The notes: a model not told the origin generated them from the letters alone. Positions 44,109 to 54,368 are shown, numbered from the stretch's first letter. The stretch: 64,000 bases of DNA from Halorussus salinisoli (GCA_005239435.1 SZNP01000001.1:620001-684000); one strand, 5' to 3'. Made by a program: numbers and translations.

Positions 44109-46043
44109 ATGGACAGAGACAACTTATTCCGGATTGCCAAGTGGGAAGTAACACGGAATAGTGGGCAATTCGATCGGCGGACGCTGGCGGTTGGTGGAGT
44201 TCTCCTCTTACTGTTAGCCATTTTATTGCCAATGGTTGCAGGGCAAGGAGTCACAGTTGATGAGGGGATTTATCGAGTCGGTGTATCAGAAGACAGCCCA
44301 TACTATGAGGTGGCCTCACAGGACTCAACGTTTGTTGTTGTGGAACCGAGTGCACAGAAACTCCAAGCGGACGCTATTGACATCCTTATCATATCGGAAA
44401 AACAGGTGGTGGTCAGCGACACACCAAAAGGAAGGGCTGCACTGTCCGAGTTCCGGGATGCAGTTAAACAGTATAACAACCGGCAGATGAGAAATGAGTC
44501 GGATCAGGCCGCAGCATTCCCAGTGAAGGTGTCCCTCGAGTATGTTGAGCAGAATCCTCAAACCCAGACTGCAGAATCTCCTGAAGCTGACGGAGGGACA
44601 CAGAGACCGGAGACCACTGCTAACCAGCGGACTGCACGGGAAGACGAATCAGAGACGCAAGGTCAGACGACGCAACTAGGGAAGAGTGACTCTGCAGAAC
44701 GGACCACCGAAACGCCAGATGATGCAGCATCGAATCAAGATAGCGATAGCTCTTCAGTCCAACCGTCGAATGGTTCATTGCCTGCCTCAGGTGATAGCGG
44801 CGGCGCTTCATTGTTTACCGATAATGGCGAGCAAGGAACGCCCTCGGGCATTACACCACCATTCCCGTTCGAATCCCTAGTGTTGGCGTTCGCATTCATT
44901 CTCCCGATGAACTTCGTGATTCAAGCGTATGCCAGCAGCATCATGGACGAACGCATCAATAACCGGGGCGAACTACTCTTAGTGTCGCCTGCCTCCCCGG
45001 GTGACATCATCGCTGGCAAGACACTGCCGTATTTCTTCGGTATGATTATCATTGCAACGGTCACTGCCATTACAATCCTCTTAGTAACGCCTGCCGGAGC
45101 AGATGGATTCGTTACGGGTACGATTGCAGTCCTCATAGCAGTCTTGGCGGTAATCCCTATCGCACTCTTATATCTAGCGAGCGCATTCGTGAGCGCGATG
45201 TTTGCCCGGTCATTCAAAGAACTGACATTCGTTACCATCTCCCTGTCAGTCTTCTTGACCGCCTATGCATTCATTCCCGCCATCTTCACGAATATCCACC
45301 CGATTGCAGCAATTTCGCCCTTGACGCTAGTCGTGCATACCCTCCGGGAAACTAGTGTTTCGCTCGGCGACTATGCATTCTCGACGCTGCCGCTATTCCT
45401 GAGCTCTATCGTGTTATTCGCACTCGGTCGTGGCGTCTATCGCGAAGAAGATATGTTCACCCAGCGTCCGGTCCCACTCAAATTCCTTGATGCACTCAAC
45501 AGCCAACTGACCGGGCCGCGAAGCGTAGCAAAATTGAGTGCACTCTCGATTCCGTTCGTGTTTGTCGGCGAACTCCTCGCTGTTGCTGTCTTGTTCGCAT
45601 TACCAATTGAGCTGTCCCTGCCAGTACTCTTGGTCGTAATTGCAGGAATCGAAGAACTCGCGAAAAGCGTCCATATCTATGCTGGGTTCGCCCACGACCG
45701 TTTCGATCGGTCGCTATGGACGGTCGGCTTGCTTGGTAGTCTTTCGGGCTTGGGTTTCTTCATCGGTGAAAAGGCGACTGCGGTGGCTCAACTGGTGGGC
45801 TTACCGCAACTCGATCTTGGACGGGCAGCATTTGGCACAACGACTGGGCTTGGTGTTTCCCAATCACCCAGTGTCCTACTTGGACTCCTATTCGCTCCCC
45901 TCGCTCTTCATGTGATTACAGCCACAGTGACTGCCTATGGAGCCAGCCGAAAGCGCTACTGGTACGCTGCGACTCTCGTATGTGCTACGCTCCTCCACGC
46001 AGCATACAATTTCGTAGTCGTCACGCAACTTGGAACGGTTTGA
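44109..46043 (+). CDS. ABC-2 type permease fused to PrsW/CPBP-like intramembrane protease
   Basis: 644 residues. The N-terminal half is a NatB-like ABC-2 permease: one helix (VGGVLLLLLAILLPMVAG), an extracellular loop of 200 residues with a Ser/Gln/Asp-rich stretch, then ILPMNFVIQAYASSIMDERI, NNRGELLLVSPASPGDIIAG and five more helices. The C-terminal 150 residues carry the glutamate pair and histidines of CPBP/PrsW proteases: AGIEELAKSVH (E515, E516), FIGEKATA (E555), LALHVITA (H601) and LLHAAYNFV (H630, N634). No ABC ATPase gene is near. The combination suggests export coupled to membrane proteolysis. Confidence 0.75.
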   Translation: MDRDNLFRIAKWEVTRNSGQFDRRTLAVGGVLLLLLAILLPMVAGQGVTVDEGIYRVGVSEDSPYYEVASQDSTFVVVEPSAQKLQADAIDILIISEKQVVVSDTPKGRAALSEFRDAVKQYNNRQMRNESDQAAAFPVKVSLEYVEQNPQTQTAESPEADGGTQRPETTANQRTAREDESETQGQTTQLGKSDSAERTTETPDDAASNQDSDSSSVQPSNGSLPASGDSGGASLFTDNGEQGTPSGITPPFPFESLVLAFAFILPMNFVIQAYASSIMDERINNRGELLLVSPASPGDIIAGKTLPYFFGMIIIATVTAITILLVTPAGADGFVTGTIAVLIAVLAVIPIALLYLASAFVSAMFARSFKELTFVTISLSVFLTAYAFIPAIFTNIHPIAAISPLTLVVHTLRETSVSLGDYAFSTLPLFLSSIVLFALGRGVYREEDMFTQRPVPLKFLDALNSQLTGPRSVAKLSALSIPFVFVGELLAVAVLFALPIELSLPVLLVVIAGIEELAKSVHIYAGFAHDRFDRSLWTVGLLGSLSGLGFFIGEKATAVAQLVGLPQLDLGRAAFGTTTGLGVSQSPSVLLGLLFAPLALHVITATVTAYGASRKRYWYAATLVCATLLHAAYNFVVVTQLGTV

Positions 46044-46100
46044 GCATTCTCGGTGTCGAAACCTTTTCCCAACGGACCTACGAGAGGACAGCCAAGAACA

Positions 46101-47036
46101 ATGCCGATACCCGTTACTCCGCCTGATTTAGCTCGGACATACAACTCCCAATCCTACGAGGACGCGTGGAAAGCCGTCGAAGATTACCAGCGCGTGCTGG
46201 AATACACAGGCCGCCATCCGAACAAGGGATCCTCAGCAGTTGCCTCCGCACTTAACCTCCCTCGTGGTCGCGTACATCCATGGATGAACGGAAGTCGGCC
46301 TGCTCCCATTCGGGCGATTCAGATCGCCGAAGAACACGAGTGGCTACCGCTTAATACTGATGATGCTTTGTTTCCGACGTTCAACAGGCTGGTAGCGTGG
46401 ATTTTCTCTCGGGGATCAATCTCCGAGGCTGAATATGCGCCCATGTTCAGTTGTGACCAAGAGTCTGAACAAGACCGACTTGCGGAACTCTTTGAGACTA
46501 TCGGGGTTGAGTACACAATTTATCGCGAGGAGTCGACAGAGAAGGCGACAGAAGCCCGGATTTCAGAACATCGGACAATCATCGGCCGGCTTCTGGTCCT
46601 CATAGGCGCGCCGCGAGGCCCGCGTACGGACGCTACAACGCTTCCAAACTATCTCACACCGCCAGCGGACACACCAACTACTGACACAACCCAAGACACT
46701 ACTCCGACCACGAAAGACACTGCGTCAGCGGCGTCAGTATCGACCCCCCCAGCTACTGACGACACCGACAATACACAGACTCCTGAACGCACACACCCAC
46801 GAGAACACGCATGGACATTTGCAAATACGTACTTGGCGAATACGGCCCGATACTGGCCATGGAAAGAAGGATTTGTAGTCCGCCACGAAGATCGCTCGCC
46901 TGAATACCTTCATTCGCTTGCGACCGTCTTAGAACATGCGGGCGAGAGTAATAGCATTGAGGTTAACCCTGACTCGTTGTTTCTTCCGACACCTCTCGCT
47001 GAAAAGCTCTGCCCTGAACTTACAAGCGGATTATAA
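46101..47036 (+). CDS. HTH-containing haloarchaeal protein (311 aa)
   Basis: Residues about 25-75 look like a helix-turn-helix (GSSAVASALNLPRGRVHPWM). Next, LVAWIFSRGSISEAEYAPMF, ELFETIGVEYTIY and ISEHRTIIGRLLVLIGAPRG resemble the alpha-beta units of LAGLIDADG-like domains, but no clear LAGLIDADG motif is present. A Thr-rich disordered linker (residues 205-255) leads to a second alpha/beta block. The ATG at 46101 is taken; a GTG at 46053 is in frame. It lies between the ABC-2 fusion and an HNR-repeat gene. Function unknown. Confidence 0.55.
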   Translation: MPIPVTPPDLARTYNSQSYEDAWKAVEDYQRVLEYTGRHPNKGSSAVASALNLPRGRVHPWMNGSRPAPIRAIQIAEEHEWLPLNTDDALFPTFNRLVAWIFSRGSISEAEYAPMFSCDQESEQDRLAELFETIGVEYTIYREESTEKATEARISEHRTIIGRLLVLIGAPRGPRTDATTLPNYLTPPADTPTTDTTQDTTPTTKDTASAASVSTPPATDDTDNTQTPERTHPREHAWTFANTYLANTARYWPWKEGFVVRHEDRSPEYLHSLATVLEHAGESNSIEVNPDSLFLPTPLAEKLCPELTSGL

Positions 47037-47132
47037 AACCCGTCAGTAAAGCAACTATGTTACAACATTATAATATCCAACTTGACAGAAACGGTTAGTA
47101 TGTTTCACGGAGATATCTGCCAATGAGCAAGT

Positions 47133-47684
47133 ATGTCTAGATCGATTCCCGAGGTTGATCTCATAGCAGCTCTTAAATCGCTTGCGGGTGACCTTGGTCG
47201 ACCGCCAACACGTGACGAAATGGAGGCCCAAGGTGCGTATTCTGCGACACCGTATTACCGCCAATTCGGATCGTGGCCTAGTGCCCTCAAGCGTGCAGGG
47301 TTAGAGCCACAGTATCGCCAAGAAATTCCAGACGAAGAGTTGCTCGCCGCGCTTCAGAATCTTGCGGACGAACTTACTCATCCACCACGACAACAGGAAA
47401 TGGCGACACGGGGGCCATTCTCGCCGAGTACATATCGTCGCCGATTCGGCTCTTGGGCAACATCGCTTGAAAAAGCAGGCTTAGAACCAGACGCTCGACC
47501 GTCACCAAATCGGATCGAACAGGCCGAATTGATACGGGCACTACATCAGCTTACTCGTGAACTTGGACGCCCTCCAACTCAATCCGATGTAGAAACGCAT
47601 GGTCCCTACTCCATCGACGTGTATCACGACCGATTTGGCTCTTGGAGTAATGCTCTCAAAAAAGCAAATCTCCAGCTTGAATAG
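47133..47684 (+). CDS. HNR-repeat protein with three repeats (183 aa)
   Basis: Three copies of the same repeat as in the protein at 42869: LGRPPTRDEMEAQGAYSATP then YYRQFGSWPSALKRAGL; LTHPPRQQEMATRGPFSPST then YRRRFGSWATSLEKAGL; LGRPPTQSDVETHGPYSIDV then YHDRFGSWSNALKKANL. Nothing else is present. Helical DNA-binding protein; no nuclease domain. Confidence 0.75.
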   Translation: MSRSIPEVDLIAALKSLAGDLGRPPTRDEMEAQGAYSATPYYRQFGSWPSALKRAGLEPQYRQEIPDEELLAALQNLADELTHPPRQQEMATRGPFSPSTYRRRFGSWATSLEKAGLEPDARPSPNRIEQAELIRALHQLTRELGRPPTQSDVETHGPYSIDVYHDRFGSWSNALKKANLQLE

Positions 47685-47919
47685 TTCACACGCCGATAGA
47701 GTGTTGGAAATGTAAATAGACCGTTATTCCTATATTCGCAAGGAATTCGGAGGTACTTGCTCGGTTTACGGCGGCATCTCCGCGCGATTGCCGGTGGAGA
47801 TACCGTCAGCGTATTAGACAGGACTTCCGAAATTATCCGATGATCCCGACACGGGCGCGGATCTATCGCGTCGGATATCACTCTGTTCGATAGGAAGAGA
47901 TTTCAACTGTGCGGTAGCG

Positions 47920-49340
47920 CGGAGTCCCCGTCCTTAAGGAGCAACGCAGGCCGAAGGCCGAGTAACGCAGTAGGGCGGGGAGGAGTGCGTCACGCACACA
48001 CCAACCAGACACCAACTATTAAGTAACCATAACCTTTCTTTGAAATCGTGGCGGACAACGACTACCTGAGACGCACCGCGATAACGCGCCTTTCCGTGTC
48101 CTCTGAGCAGGCCGACCTGCTCGAAGACACCATCGACGAATGGCGCACAGGTGCGAATATCGCCACGGACATCGGTTGGGAACACTACGAGACTCGAAAG
48201 CGAAAACTCCAGTCACTCGCCTACGACAATGTTCGTGACCAGACACGTCTCGGGAGTCAACACGCCATCCTCGCGTGCTTCCAAGCGGCACAAGCATTGA
48301 AAGGCGTCGATGAACGCAAACAACAGGGTCGCAACTACTCGAAACCCGAGTTCACCTCCCTCACGGTGAAGTACGACGCCAACACGATGACCCTGTTCGA
48401 GGACAACACCGTCTCACTCGCCACCACAGAAAGTCGAGTTCGGTGTGGATTGGTACTGCCCGACGACGAAGACGGCTACCAGCACCAGTATCTCGACAGC
48501 GATGAGTGGGAGGTCACGGAATCGACGCTGACAGCGCGTGACGGCGACTACTATTTGCATCTCGGCTTCCGCAAGCCAAACTCCAATACCGACGAGTCAC
48601 CCGCCGAGGACAGGACAGTTCTCGGGGTTGACCTCGGTATCGAAAACCTCGCCGTCACCTCAACAGCGCACTTCGAGTCAGGGCAAGAACTCTTACACGA
48701 ACACCGCGAGTTCGAACGCGTTCGCGGCGGCCTCCAAGAAACAGGTACAGAGTCCGCACACTGCACGCTCGTTCAGCGTGGCAACCGCGAGGAACGATAC
48801 AACCGTGACTACCTGCACAGGGTGTCGAATCGGTTGCTCGCGGAGGCAGTCGCCTCCGACTGTACGCATATCGCGTTCGAGGACTTGACGCATATCCGCG
48901 ATTCGATGCCGAGTAAGCGCAAGTTCCACCAGTGGGCGCACTACCAACTCGTCCAGTACGTTGAGTACAAGGCCGAGGAACTCGGCATCGAGGTCGTGTA
49001 CGTTGACCCTGAAAACACGTCGAAGCGGTGTTGCGAGTGCGGCCATACGAGCGATGGCAACCGTACGGAGCGCGACTTCTTCGAGTGTGAGAAGTGCGGT
49101 GCGACGGCGAACGCGGACTATAACGCGGCGAAGAACGTTGGATGGCGGTTTGTCCGTCGTGGGCTACACGACTCACGACGGACGGGTGACAGTCAACTCG
49201 CCCTGAAGTCGGGGACTGTGAAGCCGAACCGAGGATTTGTCTCGTACTCCGAACAGGAGTCAGAGGCGGAGTCCACCGACAAGCCCCACCCTCAACGAAG
49301 CGAGCGCGTCAGCGCGAGCGAGTAGGGTGGGGTAGTTGAC
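47920..49340 (+). mobile_element. IS1341-type element (third copy type), TnpB only
   Basis: Left end CCCCGTCCT...AGGGCGGGG (about 47925-47980) with the inner GGCCGAAGGCC hairpin shared with the element at 5770. The right end is CCCCACCCT...AGGGTGGGG around GCGAGCGCGTCAGCGCGAGC, then TAGTTGAC. No TnpA. The compensating changes in the outer stems relative to the 5770 element keep the folds. Confidence 0.75.
48048..49325 (+). CDS. tnpB: TnpB-like RNA-guided nuclease, complete active site
   Basis: 425 residues from a GTG start. RuvC-I is VLGVDLGIENLAVTS, RuvC-II is HIAFEDLTHIRD, RuvC-III is NADYNAAKNVG, and a proper zinc finger is present: CCECGHTSDGNR...FECEKCG. The conserved N-terminal lobe is intact. 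The tail SERVSASE is translated from the right-end hairpin as in the 5770 element, although the two proteins differ strongly elsewhere. Appears functional. Confidence 0.85.
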   Translation: MADNDYLRRTAITRLSVSSEQADLLEDTIDEWRTGANIATDIGWEHYETRKRKLQSLAYDNVRDQTRLGSQHAILACFQAAQALKGVDERKQQGRNYSKPEFTSLTVKYDANTMTLFEDNTVSLATTESRVRCGLVLPDDEDGYQHQYLDSDEWEVTESTLTARDGDYYLHLGFRKPNSNTDESPAEDRTVLGVDLGIENLAVTSTAHFESGQELLHEHREFERVRGGLQETGTESAHCTLVQRGNREERYNRDYLHRVSNRLLAEAVASDCTHIAFEDLTHIRDSMPSKRKFHQWAHYQLVQYVEYKAEELGIEVVYVDPENTSKRCCECGHTSDGNRTERDFFECEKCGATANADYNAAKNVGWRFVRRGLHDSRRTGDSQLALKSGTVKPNRGFVSYSEQESEAESTDKPHPQRSERVSASE

Positions 49341-49349
49341 ACCGTACTG

Positions 49350-49435
49350 ATAGCGCCGATTCGTCCCTGCCGTATACGGCAGGGGTTTCTCGCCTACTCT
49401 GGCGTAACTATCGCGGTAAAGGCCTGAATTCTAGA
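49350..49435. mobile_element. Additional IS right-end remnant
   Basis: CCCTGCCGTATACGGCAGGG is a perfect 20-base palindrome (about 49366-49386), followed by GTTTCTCGCC and sequence (TACTCTGGCGTAAC) like the right ends of haloarchaeal IS200/IS605 elements. It begins directly after the preceding element, suggesting insertion beside an older end. Confidence 0.45.
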
Positions 49436-49986
49436 AAGGGGGGAAGTCCCGATAGCGATGGACATTGGTCCGGTAGTGTCGCTAACGGTCTTGTCCGGGG
49501 TTGGGAACGCTGACTCGTCGGCGGGTACCAGGTGGAATGTTGGTAGCGTCGACTGTGGTTGCGTCTGGGTAGCAGGCGAGCAGCCTGCAACAACAGAATT
49601 AAATTCTATTTACAAATATGTTTCGTATATCCAAAATTACATAGTGGCGATTCATGTCGTTCTAACAATAATTTCGCCGTGGACCTTCCAGAATTAGAAC
49701 GAATCTTGAACCGCTCCACATTCACCCATCAACCTATACTCCTCATGCAACAAATATGGAGAAAGAGCTGCGATGAAGAAGACAACGCCCACATCCACCG
49801 GGGGTTCGTCTCCAATGCCCAATGGTGTAATTCGACACTATTCTTAAGGTTTTCCGGAGTTCCGAGAAGCCATTATTGACCGCGATTAGCTCGTTTGATT
49901 TGGCCAAAGAGTGTTCAGGATTCGGTCTGATGAAATAAGGACTACGTAAGGCCCACATCGCCACTGACTGCGTACTCTGTCACCAC
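49436..49986. other. Intergenic, nothing firm
   Basis: About 550 AT-rich bases. Short frames on both strands have no recognisable content. No hairpin or repeat of note beyond the preceding IS end. Confidence 0.35.
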
Positions 49987-50103
49987 TTACGTGAGAACGA
50001 GCGTCAGCGCTCCACCACAGTCAGGACATTTCGGAGGTAGGTTGCTATCAACTTCGACAGTGTATGCATAGTCATTTGCACTCGCAGCTCTCAGACTCAC
50101 CAT
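49987..50103 (-). CDS. Possible small zinc-knuckle protein (38 aa)
   Basis: The minus strand from the ATG complementary to 50101-50103 reads MVSLRAASANDYAYTVEVDS, then LPPKCPDCGGALTLVLT and a stop. CPDCGG is half of a zinc ribbon. It may be a genuine tiny protein or the tail of a lost gene. Confidence 0.35.
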   Translation of the reverse strand: MVSLRAASANDYAYTVEVDSNLPPKCPDCGGALTLVLT

Positions 50104-50490
50104 CTGCTGATGCAGTAGGGGCTTGGGATGGATTTACTGTTGGGTGAGTTAGCCCAATTGGGGTGAGTCGGTCGCGGCCATATGCAAAAAGAAGGTACGA
50201 AGCCAGAAATATATTCTATAGCGAATAGACCATATCTCCGTAGGAGCGTATTAGAACGAGTAATGACGCAGGTTAGCGGTAAAATCCCTTATAGTATGCA
50301 TGTGGAGTATACGTCATCCTTGTTTAGGGAAGAGGACAAATTGTTATTTTGGTTCTTTTTCTACGGATTGCATATTTCAGCACAGAATATATCGCTAATC
50401 TTACTCTGCTCTCAGAATTAAAGGATTATTTTAGAATTATAGCAATAAGTATCACAAAACATAAGTTGTGGGCACGGAGATTCCAGATTG

Positions 50491-52692
50491 ATGATGAAGT
50501 TATCCTATCGTGGTATAATGGCGGTCGTACTGACGGCTGTCGTAGTTAGCGGAAGTTTCACAGCAGGATTGGCACTCGGAAAAACTACTGAGGGCGGTAC
50601 TGCTGACGTACCAGAGTCAACCGGTCTCAACGTCCCGGATACCACCATCGTTGGAAACTCTGACAGTACAATCGAAATAGCGTATAATGCAAGCAAGTAC
50701 GTGGAAGATGGAACCGTAACACAATCCGATCTCGCAGTGAATATCGCGTGGCCCGGTGGTGGAGAGTTTCAGAACCTCGACTCAAAAAAGGGAACCCAAA
50801 CAATCACCGTCCCTGCTGACACAATAACGGGCGGAACACACGTTCTAACCGGAGTGCTAATTAATGCCTCCTCAGGAAGGCTCGTTGGCTCAGACGGCTA
50901 TCAAGACACGGGGACCTTGGTTGCGCAGACAGACCTCACTGTTGAGGGGTTCACACTCTCGAACTCAACAATTACGGAAGGAGACTCTGTCACAGTAACA
51001 ACCACCGTAGACAATCCAACAACAAATACCGACTCGATAACCCTTTCAGTGTATAATGAACGAGGCAGATCGTTAGCCTCAGATTCTATATCAGTTAGTG
51101 GGACTACCCAGGAAGACGTTACTTTGACGCCTACCTTCAATTATTCCGGAACGTATAATATCCGGGTCAATGGACAGCCAGCGAAAACGCTTACCGTCGA
51201 ATCTACTGATGATTCGACTGAACAACTTTTACTCACAGAGACGAACATCTCTTCGTCAATCGTTCGGACAGGTGAGAACCTCACTATCACGGGCACGGTC
51301 GAAAATCAGGGTGGATCGAGTGGTGAATACACGTTCGACGTTGATGTCTTCCCGCGAGATGGTAGCTCGAGCTGGGAGAAATCGACGACAGTGAGTGTTC
51401 CGGCAGATGGAACGGAAACGGTCTCGCTCAACGTCAGTTTCGCTGAGGCTGGTAGTTATGATGTGTCCGCAGGCGGTAATCTCTATACGGTTGATGCAGT
51501 TGCAGGTGAGAAAGTAGATCTCGAAATGAATGACGTCGCGCCGAACCAGACAGTCGTCGTCGGTCAGGGAACCTCGTTCTTCGCCACGGCTGAGAATCCA
51601 TCGGATTCTCAGGGTTGGGAAAACGTCACTCTCACGTACAAGGATGGAACTGTAATTGACTCGAAAGGCGTTACGGTTCCTGCCAAGGGACAGGCAGACG
51701 TCAATTTCTACGACATAGTTTTCCCGTCAACCGGTGAATACACCGTTTTCCTTGATGGTGAGCAAATTAACGTCACTGTCCGTGAGCCGGTCATCGTCAA
51801 TTCTTCTGCCCGAGTTATTGGTGGGCCGACACTGGATAGTGACGTTCAAGCAGACTTGTCGATGCAGTCCGGCATGCTTCAGGGTGATATTGAACCGACA
51901 AGCGGTTCAGATCTCTCATCCATTGGTGCAACAACTAACACTCGCGTTAGCGTCAGCTTAGTGGTGGAAAACTTCTCTGCTCCGGTTCTGATTGCGACCG
52001 GTCACAACGTAACGTGGAACCGAACCCAAATCAACGAGACACACACACGTTACGAGATAAATATCACTGCAGCAGAATGGCAGTATCTTAACGGTGCCCA
52101 TCTAAACTCATGGCCGAACGGCTCGGCTGATCAGGCGACCTCAATGGATCCTGCAACTATCAGCCTCACGTTCGACCCGATGACATCGTACCCCGGAAGT
52201 GACGAACGCAGAGCTGCTTTGAACGGGACGATTATCGCCACGGACGCACAAACATTCGGGACTCCCCAATTCAAGCCCGGTGGACCGGACACTGATCCGA
52301 CTCTCTCCCTGCTCGTCGCCGGACCTCACCTTACGGTAAATGGGAGCGAAAACAAGGGCTTCTATGAGGCCTACCTCCCCAATAATCTGCTCTCGTCGTG
52401 GGGTGTCTCTGACCCGTCGACACTCCAAGCAGCCTACAACAACTCGTCTCGCGACCTCTCAATCAGCCGCCACACCGACAATGGTGTCTATGTTTCGGTT
52501 CCGATCCACTACTCGAAGGGGACTGTAGTCGTCTCAAAAGCCGATGACCAAGAGGAGACTACTACGACAACTACGTCAACGTCATCAAGTGAGACGACGA
52601 CATCCTTTGCTGGGACGCCTGGCTTTGAAGTCACAGGAACACTACTCGCGCTTCTAACGGCCCTTCTACTTATCAAGCGACGTCACGTCTAA
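50491..52692 (+). CDS. PGF-CTERM surface protein with CARDB-like repeats (733 aa)
   Basis: An N-terminal hydrophobic helix (GIMAVVLTAVVVSGSFTAGL) is a signal peptide. At least three CARDB-like Ig units follow (LTVEGFTLSNSTITEGDSVT; ETNISSSIVRTGENLTITGT; DLEMNDVAPNQTVVVGQGTS), then a larger beta domain, a Thr/Ser linker (EETTTTTTSTSSSETT) and the C-terminal signal GTPGFEVTGTLLALLTALLL ending KRRHV. This is the PGF-CTERM pattern recognised by archaeosortase A. An extracellular adhesin or S-layer-associated protein. Confidence 0.75.
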   Translation: MMKLSYRGIMAVVLTAVVVSGSFTAGLALGKTTEGGTADVPESTGLNVPDTTIVGNSDSTIEIAYNASKYVEDGTVTQSDLAVNIAWPGGGEFQNLDSKKGTQTITVPADTITGGTHVLTGVLINASSGRLVGSDGYQDTGTLVAQTDLTVEGFTLSNSTITEGDSVTVTTTVDNPTTNTDSITLSVYNERGRSLASDSISVSGTTQEDVTLTPTFNYSGTYNIRVNGQPAKTLTVESTDDSTEQLLLTETNISSSIVRTGENLTITGTVENQGGSSGEYTFDVDVFPRDGSSSWEKSTTVSVPADGTETVSLNVSFAEAGSYDVSAGGNLYTVDAVAGEKVDLEMNDVAPNQTVVVGQGTSFFATAENPSDSQGWENVTLTYKDGTVIDSKGVTVPAKGQADVNFYDIVFPSTGEYTVFLDGEQINVTVREPVIVNSSARVIGGPTLDSDVQADLSMQSGMLQGDIEPTSGSDLSSIGATTNTRVSVSLVVENFSAPVLIATGHNVTWNRTQINETHTRYEINITAAEWQYLNGAHLNSWPNGSADQATSMDPATISLTFDPMTSYPGSDERRAALNGTIIATDAQTFGTPQFKPGGPDTDPTLSLLVAGPHLTVNGSENKGFYEAYLPNNLLSSWGVSDPSTLQAAYNNSSRDLSISRHTDNGVYVSVPIHYSKGTVVVSKADDQEETTTTTTSTSSSETTTSFAGTPGFEVTGTLLALLTALLLIKRRHV

Positions 52693-53045
52693 CCCACTAC
52701 TTCAGTTTGGGCACTGACGTGTCTTCCCACCCTTTCTAATATAAGTCACAAACCACACCAATCCGTTTTCAGAAAGCTTATTACTTGTATCTGGGGATTT
52801 TTGTATGACGGCAGGTCACCATCCAATTGCTTGGACCGTGCCACCGCAGAGAGTCCACCTGCCGTTGTCTCCACTTTCCCCTGTTCAGAAACTATACGGT
52901 AGAGGAAAGGTCGAGAACAACCACTATAGCCCCAATGATTCAGCTGGGTGATACTAACTTGGAAGAATAGATACGACTTACCAGGTCAGTACCTATGAGT
53001 GTTATTAGTTACTAAAATCATGGGAAGACTGAGCGGGGGAACCGT
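52693..53045. other. Intergenic between convergent genes
   Basis: About 350 bases separating the ends of the surface-protein and permease genes. No ORF, tRNA or strong hairpin identified. Confidence 0.4.
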
Positions 53046-54296
53046 CTAATCTAACGAATCGAGGATCTGCATTCGGCCGAGATGCCAGCTTGCGGCAAGT
53101 GCTCCAGCTAGCCCCATGCTCACTGCGAGACCAGCACCACCAGCAAGAAGTGCGGGAGGTGTCCGAATGAACTGCGTCGTCCCGAAGTACGCCGTAAGTC
53201 GATTAAGACCGAAAATAGCGGGCGGAACAAGAGCCAGCCCAACAACGCCTCCGAGAATACCGGTGAGCAGTCCCTGAATCGCCATCACGCCATAGAGGAT
53301 GGTCTGCGAAATCCCGGTTGTGCTCAGGCCTGCGTACACAACCCGTTGAGAGTACACCATATGGCTAGACAGATTAATTGTGAGGACAAACCCAGCTCCG
53401 ATGGCAAGGACGACCAGCGTAACACCGCTTGCGATTACCACGGCATTCTGTTTAAGAATTGACTGGAGCTGCTCGCGATTAGTTTGAACTTTATAATCTG
53501 GATGAGTTTGTGAGAGCTCTGTTGCAACGACTTGTCGGTCAGCGTCCGGTCTGACCGACACGCCGATTAGTGTCGCTGGATCCCGCCGAGTCGTGCCAGT
53601 GAGTTCTTGAAGCTCGCTGAGATGAAGCGTGACAGTAGGTGTTCCAAGGAAGCCACCGAACGCTGGGGAGATACCGATGACTGTAAACTCGTGTTGCCGA
53701 GCATTGCTCACCGTCCCACCGATGTGGACTGTGCCCCCTACCGAAAGGTTGAGTCGTGCGGCCGTCCGCGGGTCAATGACGACACTGTGGGTCATTGGGC
53801 CGTCATAGCTCCCGTTGGCGTAATGAACATCTCCACGGCCGAAGTACTCCCCAGCGGTCACTTGGACATGGAGAGTATCGCCAGGGACGCCCATCCCTGT
53901 TAGTGTCGTTAGGTTCTCAGTGTCCTTCCCGACGTAGACAGTTTGAAACCCCATCGGCGTGGCCGTTCGGACATTCGGGTAGTCGCTGATATTCTTGGCT
54001 ACCGAATGGGCATCGGTTAGTGGTGCATTCACGCCTCCAGGGCGTCCAGGCGCGAGTTCGACGGGTCCACCAGATATCCAGAGATCACGCCCGGTGGCTG
54101 AGAATTTCTGCTGGCCAGCGTCGACAACACCGTAGCCGATGCTCGCGAGTAAAACTGTAGCAAGGACCGCAATAGCAATGCCGAAGATAGTGAGGCTAGT
54201 CCGGAGACCGTTATGGCGTAACTGGGCGACTGCAACAGCACTCGCCCCTCGAACAGTAACGCCAATACTCCGGATTAGATGGGAGATATCCGTCAT
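53046..54296 (-). CDS. FtsX/MacB-type ABC transporter permease (416 aa)
   Basis: Helix 1 (LRTSLTIFGIAIAVLATVLL) and the extracellular MacB-like core (residues about 60-270; NISDYPNVRTATPMGF, VVIDPRTAARLNLSVGGTV, FTVIGISPAF) are followed by three C-terminal helices (AVVIASGVTLVVLAIGAGFV; LYGVMAIQGLLTGILGGVVG; LLAGGAGLAVSMGLAGALAA). Such permeases work with a LolD/MacB-type ATPase in export or lipoprotein release; no ATPase gene is nearby. Complete. Confidence 0.85.
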   Translation of the reverse strand: MTDISHLIRSIGVTVRGASAVAVAQLRHNGLRTSLTIFGIAIAVLATVLLASIGYGVVDAGQQKFSATGRDLWISGGPVELAPGRPGGVNAPLTDAHSVAKNISDYPNVRTATPMGFQTVYVGKDTENLTTLTGMGVPGDTLHVQVTAGEYFGRGDVHYANGSYDGPMTHSVVIDPRTAARLNLSVGGTVHIGGTVSNARQHEFTVIGISPAFGGFLGTPTVTLHLSELQELTGTTRRDPATLIGVSVRPDADRQVVATELSQTHPDYKVQTNREQLQSILKQNAVVIASGVTLVVLAIGAGFVLTINLSSHMVYSQRVVYAGLSTTGISQTILYGVMAIQGLLTGILGGVVGLALVPPAIFGLNRLTAYFGTTQFIRTPPALLAGGAGLAVSMGLAGALAASWHLGRMQILDSLD

Positions 54297-54368
54297 AGCG
54301 ATTTGGAAGAGGTTTGTTAGTCAAGTGTATTTAATGCCGATGAACAAATGCCACTGTGTAGAATTGGG

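Noticed and set aside
46101..47036. LAGLIDADG homing endonuclease
   Set aside because: Only a vague secondary-structure likeness; the signature motif and catalytic aspartates are not evident.
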